NCBI GenBank assembly: GCA_963930655.1
Contig: OZ005610.1
Coordinates: 19,032,001 to 19,096,000 of the forward strand
Reading direction: 5' to 3'
DNA: 64,000 nt
Origin: Myrica gale
Taxonomy: Eukaryota > Streptophyta > Magnoliopsida > Fagales > Myricaceae
Position numbers and translations under genes: made by a program. The first letter of the stretch is position 1, and every line of letters starts with the position of its first letter. The notes under the pieces are model-generated. The model made no database searches. It was not told the origin of the DNA and worked only from the letters and a program-made list of their open reading frames with translations. This document shows positions 25,575-36,489 of the stretch, one piece after another.

Positions 25575-25700
25575 TGCTTCTCTCCTCTTCCTCCTTCTTT
25601 TCTTCTTCTTTCTCCTTCTCTCCTTCTTTCTCCTTCTCTCCTTCTTCTTTCTCCTTCTCTCCTTCTTTCTCCTTCTCTCCTTCTTCTTTCTCCTTCGGTT
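25575..25700. repeat. CT-rich low-complexity tract
   Basis: Repeats of CCTTCTCTCCTTCTTTCT, part of the solo LTR. The minus strand reads as a long arginine-lysine open frame, which is an artefact of composition. Confidence 0.85.
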
Positions 25701-25884
25701 GGGTGACTTAGGGCAAGGGAAAAACGAAAGGCTGAAGAGAAAGGGGAAAATTAAGTGTTCGGCAAAGGGGGAGAGAGTAATAGGCGTGAAAATGGTTGGG
25801 GAAAAGACAAGGTTGCCCTCCCCCTTCTTCATGAATTCCAACTCACGTATTTTCAATCCGTAAAATTTCGGAATGTAGTTATAT

Positions 25885-26343
25885 GTGTCGACACTATCAC
25901 TCAAGGTGTCGACACTTACAACACATTTAGTAAGATGTGTCGACACCATCACTCAAGGTGTCGACACTTCCAACACTTAGCCAAAGTGGGAAAAATGTAA
26001 ACTCTCGGGTTTCAGTTAGATGTGTCGACACCATCACTCAAGGTGTCGACACTTCCATCACTTGGTCAAAATTCACGGGAGTTCTGGAAAAAGGCGAACT
26101 CTCGGGTTTCAGTTGGATGTGTCGACACCATCACTCAAGGTGTCGACACTTCCAACACTTAGTAAAAATCACTCTAGTTCCGGAAAAATATAAACATTCG
26201 GGTGTCAGTCTAATGTGTCGACACTATGACCCAAGGTGTCGACACTTACAACAATTAGTCAAAATTCACTTTGGGCTCTAGGAAAAGGTAAACTTTCGGG
26301 TGTTAGTATAATGTGTCGACACTATGCTCCAATGTGTCGACAT
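25885..26343. repeat. Array of six paired GTGTCGACAC palindromes, 21-bp spacing
   Basis: GTCGAC starts at 25887/25908, 25939/25960, 26024/26045, 26121/26142, 26217/26238 and 26315/26336. Each pair is exactly 21 bp apart, joined mostly by a CATCACTCAAG-like linker. The pairs recur about every 52, 85, 97, 96 and 98 bp. The unit also carries CTCGGGTTTCAGTTRGATGT-like sequence. It looks like a tandem array of protein-binding sites inside an LTR. Confidence 0.85.
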
Positions 26344-26634
26344 TTACCTCAAAAATCACCAATTAAAACATACCTACATCCTGAGGAAAATCATAGCAAA
26401 ATCTCTCTCTCCCATACAACGACATAAGTAAATTCGGGATCTCACACTTTTCGTCCCTGTTTTCATTAGATTTCTTCCTTCATCAACTTCATGCAACTGC
26501 CAAAGGCTTGACTCCTCTGTTTGCAATGTCCCGCTTATCGGGAAAAAAAAAGGTACGGAGGCTCCCAGGTGAGAACGAATTATTTGAATAAATTTTTTAT
26601 ATATTTTTTATAATATAATTATTAAAAAAATATA

Positions 26635-27600
26635 ATTTACACCCATAAATTATAGGGATATTAATATTTTGTACCCTCATTTATCAATTTTATGACATTG
26701 AACTTTTTAATTTTTAAAATTCGTCGATTTGCACCTTATAGTCGAATTAGCAGTTAAATGTGACAGTAAATATCATTTGTCGTCCATGTGATTCACTTCT
26801 GTTTATTATACTCATTTTGCTATTTCAGGAAAATACACTTTGCACTTTCAACTGTGAAAGTGCTTATACTTTGCACTCCCAACTATGAGGGTACTCACAC
26901 TTTGCACCCCCGTTTTTCAATTTGTGACATTTTCGTTGATTTGCACCTCGCAAGTCAATTGATAGTTAAATGGGATGGTAAATACGTGTCGCCCACGCGA
27001 TACACTGATGGATCAGAAAGTTTTTTATATCATTATGTTTCGCTGATAAGCAACAGATTTTTAGGATGCATATTTTTATTGTATTTCAAATTTGGTTATT
27101 TGTTTATTATTTATTTCCTAGCTTGTTTCCTAAATTATAGTTCATCGGTTGGAAATTTAGAATTTAGAGCGATTTTATCTTTGACATTTTTTAAAAAAAC
27201 TTTGAAACTATTTCAATTGTAGAGAAATTATGTGTTTTGTTTCCCCTTCTCGACTGTCAACGTGTTGTTGAACCATGATTTTTTGCACGTGACAGATTTA
27301 CCGTCACATTTAACATTTAATTCAAATGTCAAAAATTGGAAGACGAAAGTGCAAAGTATCAGTACTCTCATGGTTAGGGGGTATAAAATGTATTTTCTCC
27401 AAAGATGACAATGAGCATAATAAGCGAAAGTGAATCACGTGGACGTCACGTGGGTATTTAACGGTTAATTCAGCTATGAGGTGCAAATCGACAAATTTTA
27501 AAAATTCATTGGCTCAATGTCGCGAATTTGAAAAATAGGGATGCAAAGTGTCAATACCCTCATAATTCAGGGATGCAAAGTGTATTTTCCTTTAAAAATA
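26635..27600. mobile_element. Foldback element with TTTGCACC-type arms
   Basis: GGAAAATACACTTTGCA at 26828 is matched in inverted orientation at about 27592-27576. Each arm holds the same sub-blocks twice (ACTTTGCAC, ATGAGGGTA, GATTTGCACCT, GTTAAATG). The centre is AT-rich. The design is that of a non-autonomous Mutator-like element, but I did not find a clean target duplication and no transposase is present. No gene in 26447-28190 otherwise. Confidence 0.6.
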
Positions 27601-28184
27601 AATAATGGTGTAGAATATTAAAGATTAATATTATTTTTTAAGTTAATGAGCTTTTTTGTCCCTAAATTTTACACCATTTTTAAAAATAATTATTTGAGTT
27701 TTCAATATAATTGCCAACGGTCTTTTTGTTTTGTCAAAAAAATGGTTTTTTAGTTTTAAGTCCAATCACCTAAAAATTATACACATAGCGATCAATCAAG
27801 TTTCGACACACATAAACTTATCCAATCAAGTTTTGCGCATGTTATTTTGGATCTGACGGATTAGTTAGGTGACTGTACTTGAAGATAAGGAAAGGAGATA
27901 GAAAGATAGTATTAATAAAATTAAAAAAAATCCAATAATTGTTGGTTACTAAACTGAAAATTCGAGAATTATTTTTCAAAAGGGTGTAAAATTCAAGGAC
28001 TAAAAAAATATTTAACCCTTATTTTTATATCAAAATTTTGACTTAGTTTGAATAATATCTGACCTCTTTTTTATTTAATAGAATCTGAGTAAGAGGAGTA
28101 AAGTGATGAATTGTTATAGTTTAAATCCGAAATAGGAAAAAAAATTGATAATTTAGATTTTAAAATAATATTTATAGAGAAAAA

Positions 28185-28706
28185 GTGAAGTTTTTCCTAA
28201 ATTATAATTTTTCTAAAAATGCAAAAATAATACGGCTTACAATTAAGATTAGTCTAAATTACTCAAGCAGTCTATGGGGTTTAACAGTTTCCCAAATTGG
28301 TCCCTACGATATTTTTTGTCCTACCAATATCCTTAGGGTTTCTAACTTGTCTCCAGTTGGTCCTGCCGTCAGATTGCCAACGGGAATTATCCACGTGGCT
28401 AACGGTGACCACATAATAACGAATAAGCAGCTGACACGTGGAGAAAATGCTAAATCACCCAAAAAATTTAGGGCGTGGGTCTGCTGCAGTTTGTGAGAGA
28501 GGGGTGTGGGTCCCGCCTGGGACCCATGCCTGCTCGAGCAGCACTGCTCAACCCACGCCCTCCCTCACGATTTGCTACAATTCGGTCACCCGAACTGAAG
28601 CAAATCTGCTCCCCCTCTCCAACTCTAGTCCCTGTCCCCGCCCCCCTCTCCTGCTCTACTCCACCCATATTCCTCGACTACTCTACTCCGCCCCCTCTAC
28701 GGACCT
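28185..28706. other. GC-rich stretch of uncertain origin upstream of the HSF fragment
   Basis: AT-rich to about 28430, then unusually GC-rich. About 36 bases from 28497 (GTGTGGGTCCCGCC core) resemble the interior of the SUVR-exon MITE in inverted orientation. C-rich DNA before 28700 could be the leader of the captured gene. No confident gene. Confidence 0.35.
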
Positions 28707-28818
28707 GAAAATCGGGGAGTCGCAAAGAACTCTGCCCACTCCATTCCTCATCAAGACCTATCAACTGGTCGACGACCCAGTTGTGGATGACCTCATTTCC
28801 TAGAACGATGACGGATCC
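28707..28818 (+). pseudogene. Heat-shock transcription factor fragment (class B-like DNA-binding domain start)
   Basis: The plus strand encodes [20 protein letters not shown] followed by DPVVDDLIS, a stop, and NDDGS. This is the first helix region of the HSF DNA-binding domain, closest in memory to class B2 factors ([19 protein letters not shown]). The conserved tryptophan after LIS has become a TAG stop. The match ends after about 37 residues, where copia sequence takes over in the same orientation. It is a captured or recombined gene piece, not a functional factor. Confidence 0.8.
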
Positions 28819-28819
28819 T

Positions 28820-29090
28820 TAATTGGCAAGATGGGTATCTTAAACATATATGATGTTCATCTCGAGGGGGAGTGTGAAGAATAGAGGAATGACCTGAAGG
28901 AAGGTGCTAATGTTGCTGCTATAACACAGACTCGAGTTTGTTAGCCTACGTGTTAGGTGTACATCTGTAAAAGTAAAATAATTTGTTATTTTTACTTTTC
29001 TGTTGTAACAAAGTGTATGAGCTACTTAGCTCTATATAGGCTGTACAATTTACTTTATTCAACTTAATGACAATTACGCAAATTTTCCAA
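28820..29090 (+). mobile_element. 3' end of a copia element: pol tail, polypurine tract and LTR
   Basis: KMGILNIYDVHLEGEC at about 28826-28876 resembles the last residues of copia pol. GAGGGGGAG at 28864-28872 is a typical polypurine tract, and TGTGAAGAATAG at 28873 would be the LTR start. The LTR is short (about 200-220 bp), includes a TATATAGG element near 29033 and seems to end between 29071 and 29090. No 5' half is present nearby. Confidence 0.6.
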
Positions 29091-29421
29091 ACTTAATAGA
29101 AGTAGTGGGATGTCCACCTACCGCAGTCCGAAAAGTTTCGAATATCTTCAAAAACATAAGAAAATTCAGGAAAAAATTATAAGATTAAACAATAATTATC
29201 GGACAAATATTCTCTCGAATTTGTTGTTGGAGAGAGATAGAAACGTCATAGATTGAATGTTATAGGGTCTACACTCTTAGATAATTAATACAAGCAGTAT
29301 TTAATGTTTTAGGGCTCCCAGGTGTGTCTATCTTTTTTGAAAATGAAAGGTCCAATCCAAGATAGCAAATTAATTAGAGAGTATATAATGATCTATATTT
29401 CTAATTTGGCATCATTTACAC
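29091..29421. other. 3' flank of the PDLP gene
   Basis: No gene. A 50-base stretch at 29162-29215 (ATAAGATTAAACAAT and GGACAAATATTCTCTCGAAT) recurs at 45700-45757 just after the first C2 gene, so a small dispersed repeat is likely. Confidence 0.5.
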
Positions 29422-30465
29422 TTAATCATCATCTTTCTTTCCACAAGACTTGATGAACATGAAGAGCATAAATCCAAAAAATAAAGCTGCTGCTCCCCCT
29501 GCAATAATTGCTGTTGATTTCCCATTGTTATTATTTTTGCCTTTCTCAGTCTCTGTCAATGAAACATGTCTACTGTTAGTGCGAGAGAACTAAGCACAAG
29601 AACAGAAATCACAATAGTTCTAAAATAAGAATGAACAATGATGAAAACCACTTATGATATTTTCCTATTTGTATTTTCAGCCCGAGCTATCAAGTTTACC
29701 TGGGTTTGTCTTGCCTGCTATCCCATCCGGATGGTAGGCATAGCTCATAAAGCACTTGTCCAAATAGATCTCCCCAGAATCTGCGTTCCCACATTCTTCC
29801 TGAGCAATTTGAACTGCACTGCTGACGCATTTCCCACAATCGCAATTCCCTAAATCACCCTCACACTGCGCCATCACTTCCACCGAGTCAAAACTAGATG
29901 TATAATACCCATTATTGCTCACAACACCGCTTTCAAGGGAGGCAAACGCCGCGTCTCTCTGCTCTAGAAAGCCGACAGCCTCGTCCTTCGATTCCCCGCA
30001 ACTCTTATAGAGCAGATCATTTGTGCCGGAAGTACCACTTTCATGAAAACCATCAGCCTCATAGCGCGTATAGCACCCAACAAACTGAACCCGAACTGCC
30101 ATTGCTTGGCCACACAAGCTGTTTGACATTTGAGAAAGTGCATTAACACAATTGTAACACTCCTCATCGCTTATATCGCCTCTGCATTGAAAGAGACCAG
30201 AAATGCCCGCCTCACTGTCACCTTCAACGGCTTTGAAGAACTTGGACTGGGAGGAATGCGCCAGGAGCTCCTTCAAAAGAGAAGAAAGGGCTTGGGAGTG
30301 CGTTTTATAAGCTGCATCTGTGAACGTTTCGCTTGCACAATTCTTGTATACCAAGGTGCTGTAATCTGTGAAGGATTTGCCAGACGGTAGAAAGAGAGCC
30401 AAATAAACTGTAAGAAACAGCGTATGAGATGCAATATTGTAGAGGGATATCAATGTCGAATCCAT
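29422..30465 (-). CDS. PDLP: Plasmodesmata-located protein (PDLP), DUF26 receptor-like protein
   Basis: Two exons: 30465-29700 and 29552-29422, joined at CCCAG/GTAAAC and TTGACAG/AGACTG with matching phase, giving 298 residues, the usual PDLP size. The N-terminus is a hydrophobic signal peptide (LFLTVYLALFLPSG). Two DUF26 domains follow, each with the C-x8-C-x2-C core: CRGDISDEECYNC at about residue 93 and CEGDLGNCDCGKC at about residue 202. After the linker, exon 2 supplies one membrane helix (STAIIAGGAAALFFGFMLF) and a short cytosolic tail, SCGKKDDD. There is no kinase domain, which separates PDLPs from the cysteine-rich receptor kinases. Known members sit in the plasmodesmal membrane and promote callose closure in defence and development. 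The reading frame looks intact. Member number within the family is not assigned. Confidence 0.92.
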
Positions 30466-33442
30466 TTGGGAGCTGGAACTTCTTCAACTTAAAGACAAAC
30501 TTGCTTTGTTTCTGGTGGCTTCGGTAGTTCATTGGTTTGTAAACAAGCACGAGGTAGCTCGGTTTTTCAGCGGTATTAGTTATGATTTTGGGTGGTGAAT
30601 GGATGCTTGAGGAAATTAAAGATTTGCCTTGGGGATCAGCTGGGTTTTGAGAATTGGCTTTTCCTGCCAACTCTATCCAACTCTGGGCCGATTTTCTAAG
30701 ACTTTTTGGTCCCTAAAACTTTTAGCCTCCGTTGTCAATATTTCAAGTGGATACAACACCCATCTGGATGCGTCAAGCCAAAATTGGTGGAAAATGTGTT
30801 GAACCTCAGTGGTCAACTTTTTTAGTAATCCATGGCTTGAGTCTCAACCCATTTCAACAACTCTTTCTCATACGTGAGGGTAATAACTAGTGTTATGGAT
30901 CCAAACGTATTTGACTAATTAAGGTCATCTACTCCAAGCTAATTATATAATAAATAATACGTAATAAAGATAAATACATTTTTCATCCATGAGGTCAGTC
31001 GCATTTATACACCATAAATTATTAATTTTAAGACATTTCATTTTCGAACTACCGATTGGCGATTACTATCCCATTACACTCTAGATATATATGATTTCTG
31101 TTAAATTGAACCGAGAGTTGGACAAAAAATGACACATGGGCGTTGTATATGTCTTCTTTTAGACTATAAAATGATAAAATTAAATTAGTAGACTATAAAA
31201 AGAAGACAAAATGTGAATAAAAAAGACAATCAAACAATAGAAAAAATGAAAAAGTAATTGGTATATTTAGAGTGTAATATAATTCATTTTGTGTCCAATG
31301 TTATTTTGTTTAATTTATTGAAAACCATATATTTAGAGTATAATAATGTAAAAGTAATCGGTAGTTCGATGGTAAAATGTATTAAAAATTGAAATTAAGA
31401 AAAATATATTTAAGCCTAAATAATAAATGGATACAATGAAAAATATATTTAATTATATATAGTAGCCTCCAAATTAAGAAGCAAAATTATATATTCAACA
31501 AACAGTCTACCAGAGAGCTACAAGTGGAACCTCACAATTGCTGATCGTAACAGCATAAGAGCGTTTTAATTTGTCCTACCCTGCACCTTGTACAAAACCT
31601 AAAATTATTACTCCATAATTTCTTGCTTCTTAGTAAGTACGTACCTCGAAAGTAAACTTTAGAATTAAATATATTTTTACCTCTAAATTATGGAGTTATT
31701 CACAATTTATATTTTAAAAGGTTAATTACATTTTGCATCCACGTGATTTGGGGGTCTTGACATTTTAAATGGTCTAAACACTTTGCACCTCTCCGTCTAT
31801 TATCTGTTATTTCAAACGGAAAAGTCAGTCATGTATTCTGCCGAGACTCACTTGTCCATTTTGCCCCTAATATTCAAAAAGGTTTAATTACACTTTGCAC
31901 CCACATTGTTTGGAGGTGTGACACTTTGCATCTCGTGAAATATTTCAAAATTAGTAATGTAAAATAGTGTTAATTACACTCTACACCTACGTAGTTTTAA
32001 AATTTTAACACTTTACATCTCGTTCTTTTAATTTTGAGGTATTCTACTTGAGTAGTTTAGGGATACTTTATACCCTCTATCAATTTATCTATTATTTAAA
32101 CGAAAAAATCAATAACGCGTGACTGATTAAAAGAGAAATTGAACCGTAGGCTCTGCCTTTTCAGCTATGACGTTTTCGCTGTCGCGTGCTCTTTCCAGCG
32201 ACTATTAACGCCATAGCCAGGTTGTTGAGCCTACCCAATGATGATGAATGCCATAGCAGGTACGTAGTTGCCGTATTCACGAAGGTAACGTGCGTCAGCT
32301 ACAATTGCGCTTTGATCTAAATTACGAGGTAATCAAATTAACAGAAATTGATATTTCAGTAAACGGGGAGATCCATTTGAGAATTTTTGATTTGGGTATT
32401 TTGGTTCAAGGGCATGGAGTCAGCTTTAAACGTGTTCTTGGATTGGGATATTTTCGAGTTTTTAATTTTTATTTGAGAATTTTTAATACGTGTCTCTTTT
32501 TTATTTAGTGTGACGTGGTAACTATTAATCATGTCATCAATTTCTGTCATCCAAATTAATAGAAGGATTAAACTTGAAATTAATGGTCCAAACCACATGA
32601 CAGAAGTATACTTACTATACTAAATTGAGAATCACGAAATTATATCCAAAAATCGACGGAGTAATTTAGTTAAAAAAATGATTGAGAAAGGGCATATCTT
32701 CTCATAGAAGAAGTTAATTATAGCATCGAAAACATATAATAAAATATAAGATATTATATTATTAAAAGAGTACACAGGTACAACATAATTAGATAATTAA
32801 TAATTTACATTAACCTCATAAATGTAACAACAAGTCCAAAATTAATCAAATAAATTTACCACAAATTTATCAAATATTTCATATTTAAAGGTAATTAAAT
32901 AGGATGAGTGATACAACATTATCTTATCTCTTTTTTCTTTCCTTGTTACTTTGTCACCGGACGAAACCTGGAGTACAACTCTTTTTTTTTATCAGATAAA
33001 TATACTTTGCACCCTCTAACTATAAGGGTTTGATAATATTTTGCACACCAAGTTATTATTTTTGTCAGATAATACACACCAACTAATTTCAGACACTTTA
33101 CAACTTTTGTTATAATTTCTACCCATTTAAATCGTACGATTAATTTTGTAGAGTGTGAAATGATAATTTTGGTTACATAATTTTTTTATGGTAATATTTT
33201 TAAGATTAATTACTTTATAGGTCCATGTGGTATACAACTTTTACAAATTAATCAGTGTGTTATGACTTTCAACAAAATGACCTTTGTGGTATGTTTTGGA
33301 GACAAATAAATCCCTCCTTCCAACTTCCGTTACCCGACTAACGGAAAAGTGATTGTGTGTACTGTACATGCCACAACATCATTCATGTGTTGAACCTGTG
33401 AGCAACAGTACCCATCTGATCAACCTGTGAGCAACGTTGTTT
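30466..33442. other. AT-rich intergenic region with TTTGCACC-type repeat pieces
   Basis: No gene found. Pieces of the same repeat family as 26635-27600 recur at about 30975-31090, 31715-32080 (ACACTTTGCACC repeated) and 32990-33160 (ATACTTTGCACCCTC). The short open frames at 32290-32598 on both strands have no family features. Confidence 0.5.
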
Positions 33443-33584
33443 CACTACAAGAAATTATGCTTTAGGTGACAAAATTTTGGGTGTCAAACCGAATTTTGTC
33501 ACCTAAAGTGAATTTTCCATGACAAATTATTAATTTCGTCACCCATAACTATTCAGGAACGCCAAAACCGTCAGAATTGGTCAC

Positions 33585-36270
33585 AAAAGCGTTCGGACGT
33601 ATTGCTGGTGTGACGACATACATGCGTCGCAAATGAGTGAAGAAAAAATTGTCACAAAAAAAAATAACGTCTGAACTCTAAAGATACACGTTTGGACTCG
33701 CGGCAGGGTGACAAATTCCACATTGTCGTAACTGGGTGACAATTATAATCGTCACAATTTTTACAATACCGTTCGGACTCCGTTAATATACAGTCTTAAC
33801 CGTAATTACGTAACGAATAGTAATTGTCAGGCTAGAGTGACAAATTAAAAATTGTCATGAATACTCTATTAAGTCCGGACGTTATACACCACGTTCTAAC
33901 GGACAAAAGACCCAAGTCCGGACGGTAAAAAAAAGGTCCGCACAATTATAAATGTTTCTTCCGCGAATCGTGTGCTTCCACGTTGCAAAAGTACAGACAC
34001 GTGATATCCATACAGTCCGGACAAAGCAATAGCGTGCGGACCGTATAAGCTCTAGAACCATTTCGAATCAGCCATATTTAATGACGTTAAATTTGATAGG
34101 GCCACGTGTCAGTATAACCATTGAAACACTTCCGAACGTTAATATAACACGTTCGAACGGTCAATGGCCACATTAAACGGCTAGACTTTGTCAAAATCTC
34201 AAACTCACTCATTCGCTCAGACTTTTCTTTCGCACGTTTTCACTTTCCATTCGAGGTAAAACAATCTTCATAAATTTTATATATTTCGATTAAATACCGA
34301 CGTTTGTTTAGTTAGTTGTGTTGTTTTATTTTATGAAATTAGGCTGTTTGGCTGGTGTTCGTCGAACCACGTTCGGACTTCATTTCACACCGTCCGGACT
34401 TGTTGCAAACTGTTTATTAGTTTGACGTTAGTGCGAACGGTTTATGCTCATGTTCAGACGGTTTTTGCTAGGTTGAGCATGAAACGCTCTGGGAGAAGTA
34501 TCACCAATGTCGGGGGACAAACTGAGCGACCAGCCTGGGCAGACGCCTATTTAGCGGAGTTAAACGAGAGTATTCGTGCATGGAGCTTCAATGCCGCTTG
34601 ACCAGTTTGAAGACCAAACTTGCTCAAACGGAAGCTATAACGGAAGAGCTGAATATTATGCGGAGGGAACTAATAAGGATGAGAGTACAATTGTCTCAAT
34701 TGTCCCAGTCGGTCCATACCGTTCCGATATAGCTGCAGACACTCGTCAGACGGGTGGATAACATGGAGGAGCATTTGGCGCATGTACGTGATGCCCTCGG
34801 ACAAGATTTGGATGAGCCAGTCGCAGCTCATGATTTGAACTAGTCTTTTGTTTCTGCTTTAAAGTTAATTATTTATTTATAGTTTTAAGGACCGTTTTCG
34901 GCTTGTAATAGACATTATAATTGTGTTTTTCATTCGGTGTTTGGATTATTTTTTATATTTTATATTAATTATGTTTTTTCACTAGATTAAATTTATTTCA
35001 ACTTAAACGGATAATTAGTAAAATTAAATGAGTAGTTATAATTAAATTGATGATTAGTTTTAATTGATATATAATATAAAAATGTGACTAACTGTATATA
35101 TATTTTTTAAGTATTTAAAATAAAAAAAATTAAGTTAAATATTTATGTCAAATTACATTCAATTAAATGAAATAAATTTAATTATTTAAATTGAACTATT
35201 TACTTAAATTAACTCATTTAAATAAATTAGGTTAAGTGAAATAAAGTAAATTGAGTGCATTTAAACTTTGAAATAAACCTGCTATCTGTTCAGACTCTGT
35301 ACAATAACATCGTCCGCACGTGTTACCGAAGTCAGGACGGGATTCGCCGTTTATTCAGCCAAACGTGCGCTTCCACGTCGCGTCAATTCATTGCAACGTC
35401 GGACTAGACGTTCGCACGCCTTAGTAGACCGTCCGAACGTATTTATTGTGCCCAACGGTTTTAAACGGTTTATAGTTTTGCATTTAATACGGAGTACGAT
35501 GCTTGACCACGTGTGCAGAATACGGTCTGGACGGTCTACTAGACGTTCGGGCTCTATCGACGTATTTTGAAAAGACTAACAGTTCTTCATTTTCACTAAC
35601 ACCGAACCTATTCCCTCAAAAATCTCTCAAAACTCAAGTTTTTCCTTCACAAATCTCGACGTAAATTTACTCTCTCGTGTATCTAATCACTCTTAGGTAT
35701 GTTTTGCTTATTTTAAACAAGATTTTAATGGTGAAAACTTCTTCTCTTTTTTTATAGTTTTATGTATAGAATTTTAATTTTATTCTTTGTATAGTAGATT
35801 GTGTATTTTGATTGATTTTTACGTAGAAATGGATTGTGTTAAATGTTAGGTTTGTTTTAAGTGTATTAGTTTGTGTTTTGGTAAAATGTTTGGGCGAGTG
35901 GGGAGGTGGAGGGACGCTATCATGGCTGAGTTAACTCGGTCATCGTCCGCACAGCATTCGGACACGTTATTTGTTGTCCGGACAAGTTTTTGGGCGTACA
36001 GACTCTTGTCGTAGTGTTTCGATGGTATACATTGTCGTTTTGATCATGTTCGGACTCTTTTTGAAGGAAATCCGGACGCTATAATGTTAAATTTAAATAG
36101 TTTTTTAATCGTCTTAGGGTTGGGACGGGTATCCAAAAGCGGTCTGGACGCTATTTTGAGTTTTCAGAAAGGATAATTTGACGTTTTGATCAAGTCCGGA
36201 CGACTATAGTATATGTCCGGATATATAAATCTATGTTCGGACGGTGTCGTTTGCGTTCGAACGTTATGCT
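33585..36270. repeat. Dispersed GTYCGRAC palindromes (about 30 copies) in CACTA-like DNA
   Basis: GTTCGGAC, GTCCGGAC, GTTCGAAC, GTCCGCAC and one-base variants recur roughly every 90-100 bases, for example near 33591, 33774, 33873, 34012, 34150, 34368, 34391, 35542, 35977, 36049, 36190, 36235 and 36255. Such CpG-centred words stand out in AT-rich DNA. CACTA elements carry repeated transposase-binding words near their ends; here they span nearly 3 kb. Confidence 0.75.
34479..34843 (+). pseudogene. Decayed transposon ORF with coiled-coil-like sequence
   Basis: From ATG at 34479 the plus strand reads MKRSGRSITNVGGQ to a stop. A second frame continues SLKTKLAQTEAITEELN, then MRRELIRMRVQLSQLSQS and, past a further stop, RRVDNMEEHLAHVRDALGQ, ending in TAG at 34843. 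The leucine/heptad pattern suggests a coiled coil. No known domain is recognised. A similar short start, MSKRSRTSDQADEE, lies at 36309. Confidence 0.45.
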
Positions 36271-36489
36271 AACCGTGCGAATGCTATTTTGTGCAAATTC
36301 ACTAAAAAATGAGTAAGCGTTCACGTACCAGCGACCAGGCTGATGAAGAGTAATCTTCCACTTGAGCTTTGACAGTGTAGCAACATACATCGATCATTAT
36401 GTCGCAGTCGATTATTGTCGAGCGGGACATCAAATTGGCCGACTTTAACGATCTCACATTTGAGGGTCGGACGCTTCCGGAAGTGGTGG

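Larger units (their letters stand above)
23741..26446. mobile_element. Solo LTR, 2,706 bp, with 5-bp target duplication
   Basis: The unit starts TGTCATGCCCCGAA and ends TTCGGGATCTCACA, so the ends are imperfect inverted repeats with the TG...CA rule. It is flanked by CTTTT at 23736-23740 and 26447-26451. No coding sequence for gag or pol lies within it. It carries a short tandem duplication at about 24262-24380 (GCGATGCATGCCTGATTATG twice), a CT-rich tract at 25575-25700 and a palindrome array at 25887-26341. LTRs of this size and start are usual for chromovirus-type gypsy elements, but without internal sequence the family is inferred. Orientation cannot be set. Confidence 0.8.

Noticed and set aside
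25569..25952. Long minus-strand open frame rich in Arg and Lys
   Set aside because: It is produced by the CT-rich tract within the solo LTR; no domain, and composition alone explains it.
25885..26343. CRISPR-like array of repeats and spacers
   Set aside because: This is plant LTR sequence; the units are tandem copies with similar spacers, not unique spacers, and no cas genes exist here.
28438..28706. Long open frame upstream of the HSF residues as a new gene
   Set aside because: Only the last 37 or so residues match a family; the rest is GC-rich leader-like or repeat sequence.
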